Below are positions 24,534 through 33,933 of a DNA stretch of 64,000 bases, piece by piece. The notes below the pieces were generated by a model. That model did not search any database. It saw only the letters and a program-made list of their open reading frames with translations, and had not been told where the DNA came from. A program made the position numbers and the translations under genes. The stretch is from contig SFGA01000009.1 in the NCBI GenBank assembly GCA_004556705.1, forward strand, positions 12,041 through 76,040. The letters are read 5' to 3'. Source of the stretch: Ruminococcus sp. (lineage in GTDB: Bacteria; Bacillota; Clostridia; Oscillospirales; Acutalibacteraceae). Numbering within the stretch: position 1 is the stretch's first letter; each line of letters begins with the position of its first letter.

Positions 24534-24968
24534 TTATTCAATTTTCATCTTGCCCAAAGGGCTCTGCTCCTGCCAATCGGTTTTGACCTCGCCGTTATCC
24601 ACGAACACAAACAGGCGGCTCTTAACCTGACCGACGGTCGCAAAGCTGTTTTCCGCTTCGTTGTACGCTCTTAAATCGGTCGTTATTTCGACCACCGACA
24701 TATTCTTGCTGTCGCTCAACACCGTATATGTGCTGTACGCAGGTGCTTTTTCATCTGTCATAAAGCCGTCAAGCTTTGCCTTGATTTCACTATTGAGCTT
24801 TTTCAGCTGTTCGTCGTCCGCACCGTGCAGCTTAACCGCCGTCAGCTTATAATCGGTTACGTTCCACACAACCGCCTTTGAAAGCGAAGAATTGTTATAA
24901 GCCGTCAATGCAAGCACCGCTGCGAGCTGAATAAATATTATTACCGCAAAAATTTTTAATTTTTTCAT
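24534..24968 (-). CDS. membrane-anchored protein of unknown function
   Basis: A 144-residue protein with one N-terminal hydrophobic segment (about 5-24; KIFAVIIFIQLAAVLALTAY) acting as anchor or uncleaved signal. The rest is a small exported domain with no motif I know. Its start overlaps the stop of the preceding gene by four bases (ATGA), so the two are translationally coupled. Both have a single N-terminal anchor and a similarly sized domain, so they are probably partners in one envelope complex. Confidence 0.65.
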   Translation of the reverse strand: MKKLKIFAVIIFIQLAAVLALTAYNNSSLSKAVVWNVTDYKLTAVKLHGADDEQLKKLNSEIKAKLDGFMTDEKAPAYSTYTVLSDSKNMSVVEITTDLRAYNEAENSFATVGQVKSRLFVFVDNGEVKTDWQEQSPLGKMKIE

Positions 24969-25429
24969 TTCGTTTCGCCTCCCGTTTCAACAACGGCAAC
25001 ATATGGCACTTCATCTGCTCCGAAGCTTATCCACACCTGCCATTTACTGTTGTTTTCAGCACCCGAGAGGGTATAAGCAAAGTCGTTTGCCGACGAGCAA
25101 AGCTTTTCCGCTTTCATATCGGAGACAAAGCCGTTGCTTCTTACATACTGCTCGGAAATCCATTCCGTCTGCGACGAAAGAGTGTACTCGTTGACATATC
25201 TTGTGCCGTCTGCGTGGGTATTTCCGTAATCGTGCTCAAAAGCACTTTCGTAAAACTTCAACGGAGCACCTATCATTTGACCGTTCTCCGAAATAGTGGA
25301 AATGCTCACGTTCTCATTGAGCTTCCATTTTCTCGGTGCAAGCTCAACAATTTGCAAAATCAGCAATATCAATACCGCCGCCTGCATAAGCGCAAGCAAA
25401 ACCCATAAGGTTCGTTTCTGTGTTTTCAT
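24965..25429 (-). CDS. membrane-anchored protein of unknown function
   Basis: A 154-residue protein. I chose the ATG at 25429 because AAGGAGGGTATT precedes it; a longer frame upstream would overlap the preceding gene. Residues about 8-27 form one hydrophobic anchor (TLWVLLALMQAAVLILLILQ), followed by an exported domain of about 125 residues. No family recognised. It overlaps the next gene by four bases and follows a three-helix membrane protein by 25 bases, suggesting a small operon of envelope proteins. Confidence 0.65.
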   Translation of the reverse strand: MKTQKRTLWVLLALMQAAVLILLILQIVELAPRKWKLNENVSISTISENGQMIGAPLKFYESAFEHDYGNTHADGTRYVNEYTLSSQTEWISEQYVRSNGFVSDMKAEKLCSSANDFAYTLSGAENNSKWQVWISFGADEVPYVAVVETGGETK

Positions 25430-25454
25430 AATACCCTCCTTTTTATAAATAAAA

Positions 25455-26030
25455 TCATTTTCCTGCGTCATACTGTCCTGCCGACATACATTCCGCTTTG
25501 TTTTCTTCAAGTTTAGTTAATGCATTTTCTCTGTAACGGTCAAATCTCTTTAATGTTTTTATCATTTTCACAACATAGGCTGTTAGTATTGTGCTTGTTG
25601 AGAGGAATATCACCCTCGAAAATCCCAAAAATATTCCGCCTATATAAGCCGCCAATTTTCTTGAATTTCCGAACATCCACAAATCCTCAAGGCCAAAGAA
25701 TTCCTTTGATATCACTCGCAAAAAAATCGCAACCGCAATCGCAATAACATACATTATGACCATCGGTATCAGCTGCTTTGTCGTTTCCTTTTTCCTGTTT
25801 TGATAAGAGCGTTCGATATCGGAATACATTTTTATATATCCCGAGCGTGTCATTCTGATTTCCTTGTTAAGAAAGCTCATATCCTCATTATAAAGGTGAA
25901 CAAGATAATCACGGTTCATTTGCTCGCCTTCGCTAAATGTATTCAGATTATTCTCAAACATATTGATTTTTACTTCGCTTTTATTTTCATTTGCTGTATT
26001 TTCAGAGAGTATTTTATTATTTTCTTCCAT
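25455..26030 (-). CDS. multi-pass membrane protein of unknown function
   Basis: A 191-residue protein. The N-terminal about 85 residues are hydrophilic and charged; then come hydrophobic segments near 88-108, 122-140 and 142-160 and a charged C-terminal tail. I chose the ATG at 26030, preceded by GGGAGGGC; an ATG five codons upstream also has a weaker AAAGGT site. It is the first gene of the three-gene unit 26030-24534. I recognise no domain. The terminator at 26109-26130 separates it from the preceding genes. Confidence 0.65.
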   Translation of the reverse strand: MEENNKILSENTANENKSEVKINMFENNLNTFSEGEQMNRDYLVHLYNEDMSFLNKEIRMTRSGYIKMYSDIERSYQNRKKETTKQLIPMVIMYVIAIAVAIFLRVISKEFFGLEDLWMFGNSRKLAAYIGGIFLGFSRVIFLSTSTILTAYVVKMIKTLKRFDRYRENALTKLEENKAECMSAGQYDAGK

Positions 26031-26108
26031 ATCAAGCCCTCCCATTTCAATATACCTTTAATTATTCAAAATGTCAAGCGAAATGCCGTTGTATTAGATA
26101 GTAAAAAA

Positions 26109-26130
26109 GCACTGATATATTTATCAGTGC
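26109..26130 (-). terminator. terminator after the four-helix membrane protein gene
   Basis: GCACTGATA / TATCAGTGC perfect 9-bp stem with a four-base loop, followed on the minus strand by TTTTTTAC. Confidence 0.85.
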
Positions 26131-26151
26131 CTTTTAATAAAAACTTGTCAA

Positions 26152-26826
26152 TTATTTATTTGCTTTTGACTTTTCGCCTGCATTGATAATCAGGTTTGCG
26201 CCCGAAAGCACAATCAAGCCTATGAAAATCACAAGCATTATTACCCATGCGGTGCTTAAATTGAAGGTCGATACGCTTGCAACAAACGGTAGAAGCGTTT
26301 TCATAAGTGCCGACTCAAAGAAATCGCCGAGGTTGACTGTTCCGCTTACAATCGGAGCCGAAACATAACGGAACGAAATAAACATAGCAATAGTCGATAC
26401 AAGACCCGCAACCGAAATACCGAAATGAATTTTTGTGTTGTTCGAAGCGATAACCGATACAAATACCGCAAGTGCAATCACGATTGTCAACGCAAAGAAA
26501 ACGGTGGTTACTATCAGCGGCGTTTTAATGTCCGAAAGATTGGTTAAAAGGTTGGTTAAGCTCGTTTTGTTCTCCGAGGACTCCTGTATAAGCGGCAATA
26601 TCTTCTTGACAAACATATTTATACCGAGATAGCCGTATGTAGAGCCGTCGTCGTTCTCACTGCCCGAATACTGTGCAAGAAGCTTGAACACGGGAGACTC
26701 TATAACATAATAAATAAGGTCGGCGAAATATGCCGCTATCGGCACGCTGATTGCCGCCAAAGCCATCACTACTCTACAGCCGATATCATAACCCGTAGCC
26801 TTAACCTTTGCTTTTTTTGCGCTCAT
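26152..26826 (-). CDS. four-helix membrane protein of unknown function
   Basis: A 224-residue protein with about four transmembrane segments (near 18-40, 105-130, 135-158 and 188-212) and a lysine-rich C-terminus. I chose the ATG at 26826 with AAGGAGAAA upstream; a longer frame would overlap glnS. It starts 14 bases after the glnS stop, so it is co-transcribed with gltX-glnS, although nothing ties its function to tRNA charging. I recognise no family. Confidence 0.68.
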   Translation of the reverse strand: MSAKKAKVKATGYDIGCRVVMALAAISVPIAAYFADLIYYVIESPVFKLLAQYSGSENDDGSTYGYLGINMFVKKILPLIQESSENKTSLTNLLTNLSDIKTPLIVTTVFFALTIVIALAVFVSVIASNNTKIHFGISVAGLVSTIAMFISFRYVSAPIVSGTVNLGDFFESALMKTLLPFVASVSTFNLSTAWVIMLVIFIGLIVLSGANLIINAGEKSKANK

Positions 26827-26840
26827 AATACATTTCTCCT

Positions 26841-28499
26841 TTATTTGCCCCACGAAGAATTAAGGGCAACTGTCAAGTTGAATATCTTATTATCCTTTTC
26901 AGAATTCTTATCCACACAGAAATAACCCTTACGCATAAACTGGAACACATCGCCTGCTTTTGCATTTTCAAGGCTGCCCTCGATAACGCAATCTTTAAGA
27001 ACGATAAGTGAATCAGGGTTAAGGTTTTGCTTGAAATCGCCGTTTGTCTCGTCAGACGGATTCGGAACATTGAAAAGTCGGTCATACATATTGACAGTTG
27101 CTTTGAAGCAATCATCACGGCTTACCCAATGTATTGTGCCCTTGACCTTTCTGCCGTCGGGTGACTCTCCGCCCTTTGACTCGGGATCATAAGTGCAGTA
27201 AATTCTAACAGGATTGCCCTGCTCATCAGTCTCAAAGCGTGTGCACTTTACAAAATATGCACTCTTGAGTCTAACCTCATTGTCGGGATAAAGACGGAAA
27301 TACTTTTTAACAGGCTCTGCCATAAAGTCGTCTCTCTCAATGAAAAGGTGCTTTGAGAATTTAACCGTTCTTGTGCCCATTTCGGGGTGGTCGGGATGAA
27401 CGGGAATTTCAATATCCTCGGTCTGCCCGTCGGGATAATTTTCAACGATAAGCTCAATCGGGTCAAGGACTGCCATTGCTCTCGGTGCGGTTGAGTTCAA
27501 CGCATCACGAACGCAAGCCTCCAAAAGTCCCATATCAACAACCGAATAAGCCTTTGAAACGCCTATCTTGTCGCAAAAATCACGGATAGCAGACGCAGGA
27601 TAGCCACGTCTCCTCATACCGCTGAGCGTAACCATTCTCGGGTCGTCCCAGCCGTCAACAATCCCCTCGTTTACAAGCGCAAGGCATTTTCTCTTACTTG
27701 TAAGGCAATAATTGAGGTTAAGTCTTGCAAACTCAATCTGCCTCGGGGGCTGCTCTATTTCGCACGCTTTAAGGAACCAATCATAAAGCGGTCTGTGGTT
27801 TTCAAATTCAAGCGAGCAAAGAGAATGTGTAACGCCCTCTTTTGCGTCCGAAAGCGGATGAGCGAAGTCGTACATAGGATAAACGCACCACTTGTCGCCC
27901 GTCTGATGATGAGAAATGTGCGCTATTCTGTAAATAACGGGGTCTCTCATATTTATATTCGGAGAAGCCATATCGATTTTAGCTCTCAAAACTCTTTCGC
28001 CGTTTTCGAATTCGCCGTCGGTCATTCTCTTGAACAAATCAAGGTTTTCTTCAACGCTTCTGTCTCTGTAAGGGCTGTTTTTGCCCGCTTCGGTAAGCGT
28101 TCCTCTGTATTCTCTGATTTCGTCTGCGCTCAAATCGTCAACATAAGCAAGTCCCTTGTTGATAAGCTTTATCGCACATTCATAAATAAAATCAAAATAG
28201 CTTGAAGCGAAAAGACACTTGTTCCACTTGAAGCCGAGCCACTCAATATCCTCTTTGATAGCGTCAACATACTCCATATCCTCTTTCGACGGGTTAGTGT
28301 CGTCAAGACGGAGATTGCAAACGCCGTTATACTTTTCACTTGTGCCGAAGTTTATGCAAATAGCTTTTGCGTGACCAATATGCAAATAACCGTTAGGCTC
28401 AGGCGGAAAACGGGTTTGGACATGGTCATACACGCCTTCTTTAAGATCCTCGTCGATGAAATCGTGTATAAAGTTTGAAGCTTTGATTTCTTCCATCAT
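26841..28499 (-). CDS. glnS: glutaminyl-tRNA synthetase
   Basis: A 552-residue class I aminoacyl-tRNA synthetase that charges tRNA-Gln. It has PPEPNGYLHIGHAKAI (HIGH motif), the Rossmann core, a TSKRKCLALV block in the KMSKS position, and the GlnRS anticodon-binding beta barrels from about residue 340. The ATG overlaps the gltX stop by four bases (ATGA), so the pair is coupled. Having GlnRS next to GluRS means this organism can charge tRNA-Gln directly; whether it also keeps GatCAB is not seen here. AAGGAGG is just upstream. Confidence 0.95.
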   Translation of the reverse strand: MMEEIKASNFIHDFIDEDLKEGVYDHVQTRFPPEPNGYLHIGHAKAICINFGTSEKYNGVCNLRLDDTNPSKEDMEYVDAIKEDIEWLGFKWNKCLFASSYFDFIYECAIKLINKGLAYVDDLSADEIREYRGTLTEAGKNSPYRDRSVEENLDLFKRMTDGEFENGERVLRAKIDMASPNINMRDPVIYRIAHISHHQTGDKWCVYPMYDFAHPLSDAKEGVTHSLCSLEFENHRPLYDWFLKACEIEQPPRQIEFARLNLNYCLTSKRKCLALVNEGIVDGWDDPRMVTLSGMRRRGYPASAIRDFCDKIGVSKAYSVVDMGLLEACVRDALNSTAPRAMAVLDPIELIVENYPDGQTEDIEIPVHPDHPEMGTRTVKFSKHLFIERDDFMAEPVKKYFRLYPDNEVRLKSAYFVKCTRFETDEQGNPVRIYCTYDPESKGGESPDGRKVKGTIHWVSRDDCFKATVNMYDRLFNVPNPSDETNGDFKQNLNPDSLIVLKDCVIEGSLENAKAGDVFQFMRKGYFCVDKNSEKDNKIFNLTVALNSSWGK

Positions 28500-30169
28500 T
28501 TTTCCTCCTTAAACTTCTTTTCGGCTTTTTCAAGTCTTGCCGCAACCTCATCCGCACCTAAAACGGCGATTATCGAATGAAGGTCGGGCGTATTTGTTCT
28601 GCCCGTAAGAGCTATTCTTATCACAGTTGAAACATCGCCGACATGACCCTTATAGCTGTCGGGATTTTGCTTGTATTCCTTAACGTTCGGAGTAAAGCCA
28701 AGCGGCTCGCACATTGCTTTTATCTTGTCAAACCACACCTGCTTATCGTCCGTAACATCAAATATCTTTTTATATTCCGAAGCTATTGCCGCCGCATCCT
28801 CGGGAGCAATATTTTCGGGGAGAGTATAATTTTCTTTGTAGGTTTCGTTATAAAAATAGCTTACATATTCCAAAACCTCGGACCACTTTGCAATATCCTT
28901 TCTCGGCTTCGTGTTTTCACGGTCGATATTGAGTATCGCAACAGCCTTTTGTTTATCTGCGTCAAAGAGCCTGTAAAGCGTTTCGTCGTAAGTCTTTGCC
29001 CAATTAAATGCATAATCAAAAACAGTTTGTGCCTTCATTTTTGAAATTGCGTTCTTGCTGACATCTGCCAACTTAACCAGGTCAAAAAGGCAGCCGCTCG
29101 GACTCATCTTTTTAAGATTGAACGGGAAATTAAGAGCGTTTTCAGTCGGGTTTGCCCTTCTCCAATCCTCGAAATTCGAGTTGAGAAGTCCCAAAAGATA
29201 GTCTATAAGTCCCTCGCTCGGATAGCCCTGCTCTATAAAGTAGCTGACAGCCGCTTCGGGGTCCTTACGCTTTGAAAACTTACGCTTTGTGCCGTCAACC
29301 TCGTCAATTTTCATTACCTGCGGTGTATGCGCATACTTAGGAAGCTTAAAGCCGCAAGCCTTGAAAAGTGCTATGTGCTTCGGAGTTGAGGAAATCCATT
29401 CCTCGCCTCTGATAACGTGAGTCGTTCTCATAAAATGGTCGTCGCAAACGTGTGCAAAATGATAGGTCGGAATACCGTCGCTCTTTAAGAGTACCTCGTC
29501 AATAACGTTTTCGGGCATCTCGATTTTTCCTCTGACAATATCGTCAAAGTAAACCCGTCTGTTTTCATCCCCGTCGGAACGGAAACGCAAAACATATTTT
29601 TCGCCGTTTTTGATTTTTTTCTCAATCTGCTCGTATGTAAGCTCACGGCACTTTGCCCATTTTCCGTAATATCCGGCAAAAGCCGCACCCTCCTTTTCCT
29701 GCCTGTCACGAAGGTCATTAAGTTCCTCCGCCGTGCAGAAGCAAGGATATGCTTTGCCCTCTTTTACAAGCTGCTTTGCAACAGTTTGATAAATCTCAAC
29801 TCTCTTTGACTGCGTATACGGACCGTACTCGCCCTTTTCGGTATCCTTGCCCGTAACGCCCTCGTCAAACTCAAGTCCGAACGACGAAAAGCCGTCAAGT
29901 ATAGCGTCAACGCCGTCGCCGACCTCACGCTTTTTGTCGGTGTCCTCAATTCTGAGCATTGAAACACCACCCGTCGCCTGCGCCGTAAGAATATCGGTAA
30001 GTGCGCCGAACAATCCGCCTATGTGCAAATAACCTGTGGGGCTCGGTGCAAACCTTGTTACCCTTGCGCCCTCTTTAAGATTTCTCTGCGGATATTTTTC
30101 CTCGTAATATTCGGGAGTTTTATCTATGTGCGGAAAAAGAAGCTCCGCAAGTTTCTCAAATTCAGTCAA
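28496..30169 (-). CDS. gltX: glutamyl-tRNA synthetase
   Basis: A class I synthetase of about 557 residues for tRNA-Glu. Motifs are RFAPSPTGYLHIGG (HIGH) and KRKFSKRKDP (KMSKS position); the C-terminal part is a helical anticodon-binding domain. It is longer than typical GluRS (about 470-490), with extra sequence in the C-terminal half. I prefer the TTG start at 30169, preceded by GGGGTGTCAT; an in-frame ATG at 30184 would add five residues but has no ribosome binding site. It is first in the gltX-glnS-membrane-protein unit. Confidence 0.92.
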   Translation of the reverse strand: MTEFEKLAELLFPHIDKTPEYYEEKYPQRNLKEGARVTRFAPSPTGYLHIGGLFGALTDILTAQATGGVSMLRIEDTDKKREVGDGVDAILDGFSSFGLEFDEGVTGKDTEKGEYGPYTQSKRVEIYQTVAKQLVKEGKAYPCFCTAEELNDLRDRQEKEGAAFAGYYGKWAKCRELTYEQIEKKIKNGEKYVLRFRSDGDENRRVYFDDIVRGKIEMPENVIDEVLLKSDGIPTYHFAHVCDDHFMRTTHVIRGEEWISSTPKHIALFKACGFKLPKYAHTPQVMKIDEVDGTKRKFSKRKDPEAAVSYFIEQGYPSEGLIDYLLGLLNSNFEDWRRANPTENALNFPFNLKKMSPSGCLFDLVKLADVSKNAISKMKAQTVFDYAFNWAKTYDETLYRLFDADKQKAVAILNIDRENTKPRKDIAKWSEVLEYVSYFYNETYKENYTLPENIAPEDAAAIASEYKKIFDVTDDKQVWFDKIKAMCEPLGFTPNVKEYKQNPDSYKGHVGDVSTVIRIALTGRTNTPDLHSIIAVLGADEVAARLEKAEKKFKEEK

Positions 30170-30205
30170 AATGACACCCCACATTAAACAATTTATAACT
30201 TAAAA

Positions 30206-30231
30206 CGGAGTCTTCCGTACAGAAGGCTCCG
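30206..30231 (-). terminator. terminator after murA
   Basis: CGGAG...CTCCG outer stem with inner CTTC/GAAG and a TGTAC loop, followed on the minus strand by TTTT. It separates murA from gltX. Confidence 0.65.
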
Positions 30232-30238
30232 ATTTTTC

Positions 30239-31534
30239 TCAGCCTGCGCCCATTTGAATCTTTTGGTCATCGTCCGGAAATTCTTTCCTCTGAATATCAG
30301 CTCCGAGGCTTCTGAACTTATCAACAACATTCTCATATCCTCTTTCGATATGATGAATATCTTCAATTTCAGTAACACCCGTCGCAACCAGACCGGCTAT
30401 CATCATAGCTGCGCCTGCTCTAAGGTCGTCGGCTTTAATCGGTGCGCCCTTTAATCCTTCAACGCCCTCGATAACCGCCGTTTTTCCGTTAACGTGTATT
30501 TGTGCGCCCATTCTTGAAAGCTGTTCGGCATATCTGAAACGATTGTCCCAAACGCTTTCCGATATAATACTTGTTCCCTTTGCAATGCTCAAAAGCACGG
30601 CAAACTGCGGCTGCATATCAGTCGGGAAGCCGGGATGCGGCATAGTTTTAATGTTACACTTGCCTGCTCTGCCCGTTGCGCTTACCCTAACAGCGTCGTC
30701 GTACTCCTCAACGTTAATTCCGCATTCCACAAGCTTTGCCGTTATGGACTCCAAGTGCTTTGGAATTACGTTTTTAACAAGCACGTTGCCCTTTGTCGCC
30801 GCTGCGGCAACCATATATGTTCCCGCTTCGATTTGGTCGGGAATTATAGAATATTCACAGCCGTGGAGATTTTCAACGCCGTGAATTTTAATAACATCTG
30901 TACCTGCGCCTCTGACATCGGCACCCATTGTGTTAAGGAAGTTTGCCAAATCAACTATGTGCGGCTCTTTTGCCGCATTCTCGATTATAGTAAGTCCTCT
31001 CGCTCTGACAGCGGCAAGCATACAGTTTATGGTAGCACCGACAGACACAACGTCAAGGTAAATCGAATTGCCCAAAAGCTTGTCAGCTCTTGCGTTTACC
31101 ATAGCATTTTCTTCCATAGTAACGGTTGCTCCGAGAGCCTCAAAGCCCTTTATGTGCTGGTCAATCGGACGAACACCGAGATAGCAACCGCCGGGCATTG
31201 CAACCTCGGCTCTGTTAAATCTGCCGAGCAACGCACCGATAAGATAATATGATGCACGAAGCTGCTTTGAAAGCTCATGCTCAACAACATAAGAGTTTAT
31301 AAATCTTGTGTCAATCTCAATGGTGTTCTTATTTATATATTTAATTTTTGCACCCATGATATTCAAAATGTTGATCATGGCGGTAACGTCGCTTATATTC
31401 GGTATATTTTCAATTCTGCAAACATCTTTAGCAAGAATGGTCGCAGGAAGAATTGCTACTACTGCGTTTTTTGCACCGCTGACGGTAACTTCTCCCTTCA
31501 GCGGATGACCGCCGTTTATAACAAACTTATCCAA
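30239..31534 (-). CDS. murA: UDP-N-acetylglucosamine 1-carboxyvinyltransferase
   Basis: A 431-residue EPSP-synthase-fold enzyme that moves enolpyruvate from PEP to UDP-GlcNAc, the first committed step of peptidoglycan synthesis in the cytoplasm. The catalytic Cys is present in PGGCYLGVRPIDQHIKG, the site targeted by fosfomycin. I chose the TTG at 31534, giving the family start DKFVINGGHPLKGEV, with AGGGAG upstream; a GTG at 31567 adds eleven residues that do not fit. Firmicutes often have two MurA copies; which type this is cannot be decided here. It is a single-gene unit. Confidence 0.93.
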   Translation of the reverse strand: MDKFVINGGHPLKGEVTVSGAKNAVVAILPATILAKDVCRIENIPNISDVTAMINILNIMGAKIKYINKNTIEIDTRFINSYVVEHELSKQLRASYYLIGALLGRFNRAEVAMPGGCYLGVRPIDQHIKGFEALGATVTMEENAMVNARADKLLGNSIYLDVVSVGATINCMLAAVRARGLTIIENAAKEPHIVDLANFLNTMGADVRGAGTDVIKIHGVENLHGCEYSIIPDQIEAGTYMVAAAATKGNVLVKNVIPKHLESITAKLVECGINVEEYDDAVRVSATGRAGKCNIKTMPHPGFPTDMQPQFAVLLSIAKGTSIISESVWDNRFRYAEQLSRMGAQIHVNGKTAVIEGVEGLKGAPIKADDLRAGAAMMIAGLVATGVTEIEDIHHIERGYENVVDKFRSLGADIQRKEFPDDDQKIQMGAG

Positions 31535-31688
31535 AGACGGTTCACTCCCTAATCTAAGATTTTTCACACTTCAATATGTATATGCTTTCGCAGATAAAAT
31601 TCCACATTATCGACATTATTATACCACCAAACAGGGCAAATTAAAAGTCTTTTTTTATATTTTTTTAATGTTCCTTAAAAATAAAAAA

Positions 31689-31717
31689 CAGAGCCGTAAT
31701 TTCAAATTACAGCTCTG
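31689..31717 (-). terminator. terminator after fba
   Basis: CAGAGC...GCTCTG with an inner GTAATTT/AAATTAC stem; on the minus strand it is followed by TTTTTTATTTTT. Strong Rho-independent form. Confidence 0.88.
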
Positions 31718-31739
31718 AAAATTATTGATTTTTAACAGC

Positions 31740-32675
31740 TTATGCCTTACCGCCGCAGCCGAGAACAGTTTCAATCTTATGAGAAACAACTGCTTCGACA
31801 GCATCTCTTGCGGGTGTGAGGTACTTTCTCGGGTCAAAGTCAGCGGGATTTTCTGCAAAGTGCTTACGAATAGCAGCGGTCATTGCGATACGAATGTCCG
31901 AGTCAACGTTGATTTTGCAAACAGCCATTGATGAAGCCTGACGAAGCATTTCCTCGGGGATACCGATAGCGTCGGGCATCTGACCGCCGTACTGATTGAT
32001 AGTCTTAATGTCGTCCTGATTTACAGAGCTTGCGCCGTGAAGAACGATCGGGAAGCCGGGAAGTCTCTTTTCAACCTCTTCGAGAATATCGAAACGAAGC
32101 TGAGGCTTCTGACCGGGCTTGAACTTATATGCGCCGTGAGAAGTACCGATAGCGATAGCAAGTGAGTCAACGCCTGTTCTTGTAACGAAATCAAGAACCT
32201 GATCGGGGTTTGTATAAGACTCTTTACCGGATTCAACTACAACCTCATCCTCAACGCCTGCAAGAGTACCGAGCTCGCCCTCAACAACTACGCCGTGAGC
32301 GTGAGCATATTCAACTACCATCTTTGTAAGAGCAACGTTCTCCTCATAAGGAAGAGAGCTGCCGTCAATCATAACGGAAGTAAATCCGCCGTCGATGCAA
32401 GCCTTACAGGTTTCAAAGTCGGGACCGTGGTCAAGGTGAAGAGCGATCGGAAGTCCTGTTTCCTCTGCCGCAGCCTTTACCATAGCAACGAGATAGCCGT
32501 GTGAAGCGTACTTTCTCGCACCTGAAGATACCTGAAGAATTACGGGAGCGTCAAGCTTCTTGGCAGCTCTTGTAATTCCCTGAATAATCTCCATATTGTT
32601 TACGTTGAAAGCACCGATAGCGTAACCGCCCTCGTAAGCCTTCTTGAACATTTCTGTTGTTGTTACTAATGGCAT
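31740..32675 (-). CDS. fba: fructose-bisphosphate aldolase, class II
   Basis: A 311-residue Zn-dependent aldolase of glycolysis that cleaves fructose-1,6-bisphosphate to DHAP and glyceraldehyde-3-phosphate. Zinc and catalytic residues lie in IALHLDHGPDFETC, VEGELGTLAG, AIGTSHGAYKF and VLHGASSV. Length and motifs fit the Fba (not tagatose or KbaY) subgroup, but exact substrate preference is inference. It has a perfect consensus promoter and a strong terminator, consistent with a highly expressed single gene. Confidence 0.94.
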   Translation of the reverse strand: MPLVTTTEMFKKAYEGGYAIGAFNVNNMEIIQGITRAAKKLDAPVILQVSSGARKYASHGYLVAMVKAAAEETGLPIALHLDHGPDFETCKACIDGGFTSVMIDGSSLPYEENVALTKMVVEYAHAHGVVVEGELGTLAGVEDEVVVESGKESYTNPDQVLDFVTRTGVDSLAIAIGTSHGAYKFKPGQKPQLRFDILEEVEKRLPGFPIVLHGASSVNQDDIKTINQYGGQMPDAIGIPEEMLRQASSMAVCKINVDSDIRIAMTAAIRKHFAENPADFDPRKYLTPARDAVEAVVSHKIETVLGCGGKA

Positions 32676-32729
32676 ATTTTTCCACTCCTTGAGTAAAAAT
32701 AATTTTTTAACTTATTTAATTGCGAGGAT

Positions 32730-32758
32730 ATTATACCCCACTACCGATAATATGTCAA
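32730..32758 (-). promoter_or_regulatory. consensus promoter of fba
   Basis: On the minus strand TTGACA, a 17-base spacer and TATAAT: an exact sigma-A consensus promoter, with a start near 32723 and a leader of about 48 bases. Confidence 0.85.
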
Positions 32759-32847
32759 ATAAAACAGCCAAAAATTAACATTATTTTCAATAATTCGCAG
32801 TAACTGACAGCGCATTTTCGGAATAAAATGTGTCGGGAGGGATTGAT

Positions 32848-33873
32848 ATGAATTGCTTTTTCAGCTCCGCCGTTTTGAAGAGTTTGACAAGCGAAAATGC
32901 CGGTATACGCTCCGCTGTACTCATACATTCCGAAAGCTCTGAGCTTATGCACAGGCTTTTGTCGTACTGCGTTGCAAGGGCGGAAAGGGACGGACTTTCC
33001 TGTCATAAATTTTTATCAAAATACGACTATGACAAGCTGTGTGCCGTGTATATTAAAAACCGAAAAATTTTTATCGGCGATAAGGCTATTATTCCCGATT
33101 TGCACGAATTTTCCACGGTAAAAATAATAGATGCAGATGAAATTTACGAAAGCACGCTCGATAAAAGCGTTGTCGGCAAGATTAATTCACAACGCAAGCT
33201 ATACATATCCGAAGCGGAGAAATACGAAAGCTCCGCAGCCGTCATCTCAAGAGAAAGTGCAAAAATGCTCTTTCAATTTGTTGACAAGGCAAAAATTTTG
33301 AATTATATTCTGCGTTTTATGCAACGAAAGGGGCTTCGTCAAGTATCAAAAGACGGGCTTGAAAGCACTTTCACTCTCGGAAGCATTACCTCTTGGGGCG
33401 TTCATACCTGCTTTGAGTCCGTCGCCGAAAAATGCTCCGACGTTTACTCAATCTGCGACTGTACAAGGAATATCGCTTCGCTGCTGATAAACGGCTTTTC
33501 CTCTGCTTTTCGCCAATGCGGAAAGGATACAGAAAAATTTACCTGCTCGCTGTGTCCCGAGTTTTCAGAGCACCTGTGCATACCCGAGCTGTCGCTTGCC
33601 TTTGTGTGTGAAAACGATTATCATCCGTACCGTTACTCCGACTCGGGCGAAATTTCTCAAGCACGCTTTTTGAAGCGTAATATTCCGCATTGTCTGACGG
33701 AAAAGCTTGCCTGCAACGAGGAGCTCAAAGACGAGCTTATAAGTTCTGCGGTTTTCTCGCTTTACGACGCTATGGAAAGAGACAACGAGCTTTGCCGATA
33801 TTTGCAAGCCTTTGAAAACACCGAAAAATATGCCGCTTTAAGCAAGGAAATCGAAAATCTTTGCTTTGAGTGA
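32848..33873 (+). CDS. uncharacterised protein, possibly a degenerate PRK06851-like ATPase
   Basis: A 341-residue protein starting at the ATG at 32848 (GGGAGGGATTGAT upstream; a GTG at 32830 lies before that site). The order FFSSAVLKSLTSENAG, a strand and helix (SAVLIHSESSELMHRLLSYC), GLSCHKFLSKYDYDKLCAVY and KIFIGDKAIIPDLHE resembles the N-terminal P-loop domain of PRK06851-type Clostridia ATPases. Where those have GGPGTGKS this protein has IHSESSEL, so ATP binding is doubtful. The second half is Cys-rich (at least seven Cys between 195 and 250), and no second P-loop is seen. Function unknown; the family link is tentative. Confidence 0.6.
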   Translation: MNCFFSSAVLKSLTSENAGIRSAVLIHSESSELMHRLLSYCVARAERDGLSCHKFLSKYDYDKLCAVYIKNRKIFIGDKAIIPDLHEFSTVKIIDADEIYESTLDKSVVGKINSQRKLYISEAEKYESSAAVISRESAKMLFQFVDKAKILNYILRFMQRKGLRQVSKDGLESTFTLGSITSWGVHTCFESVAEKCSDVYSICDCTRNIASLLINGFSSAFRQCGKDTEKFTCSLCPEFSEHLCIPELSLAFVCENDYHPYRYSDSGEISQARFLKRNIPHCLTEKLACNEELKDELISSAVFSLYDAMERDNELCRYLQAFENTEKYAALSKEIENLCFE

Positions 33874-33933
33874 TTTGACAAAGACGTGTAATTGATATAC
33901 TATATTATATATGCTAAAAAAGGCGGCGAGAAT

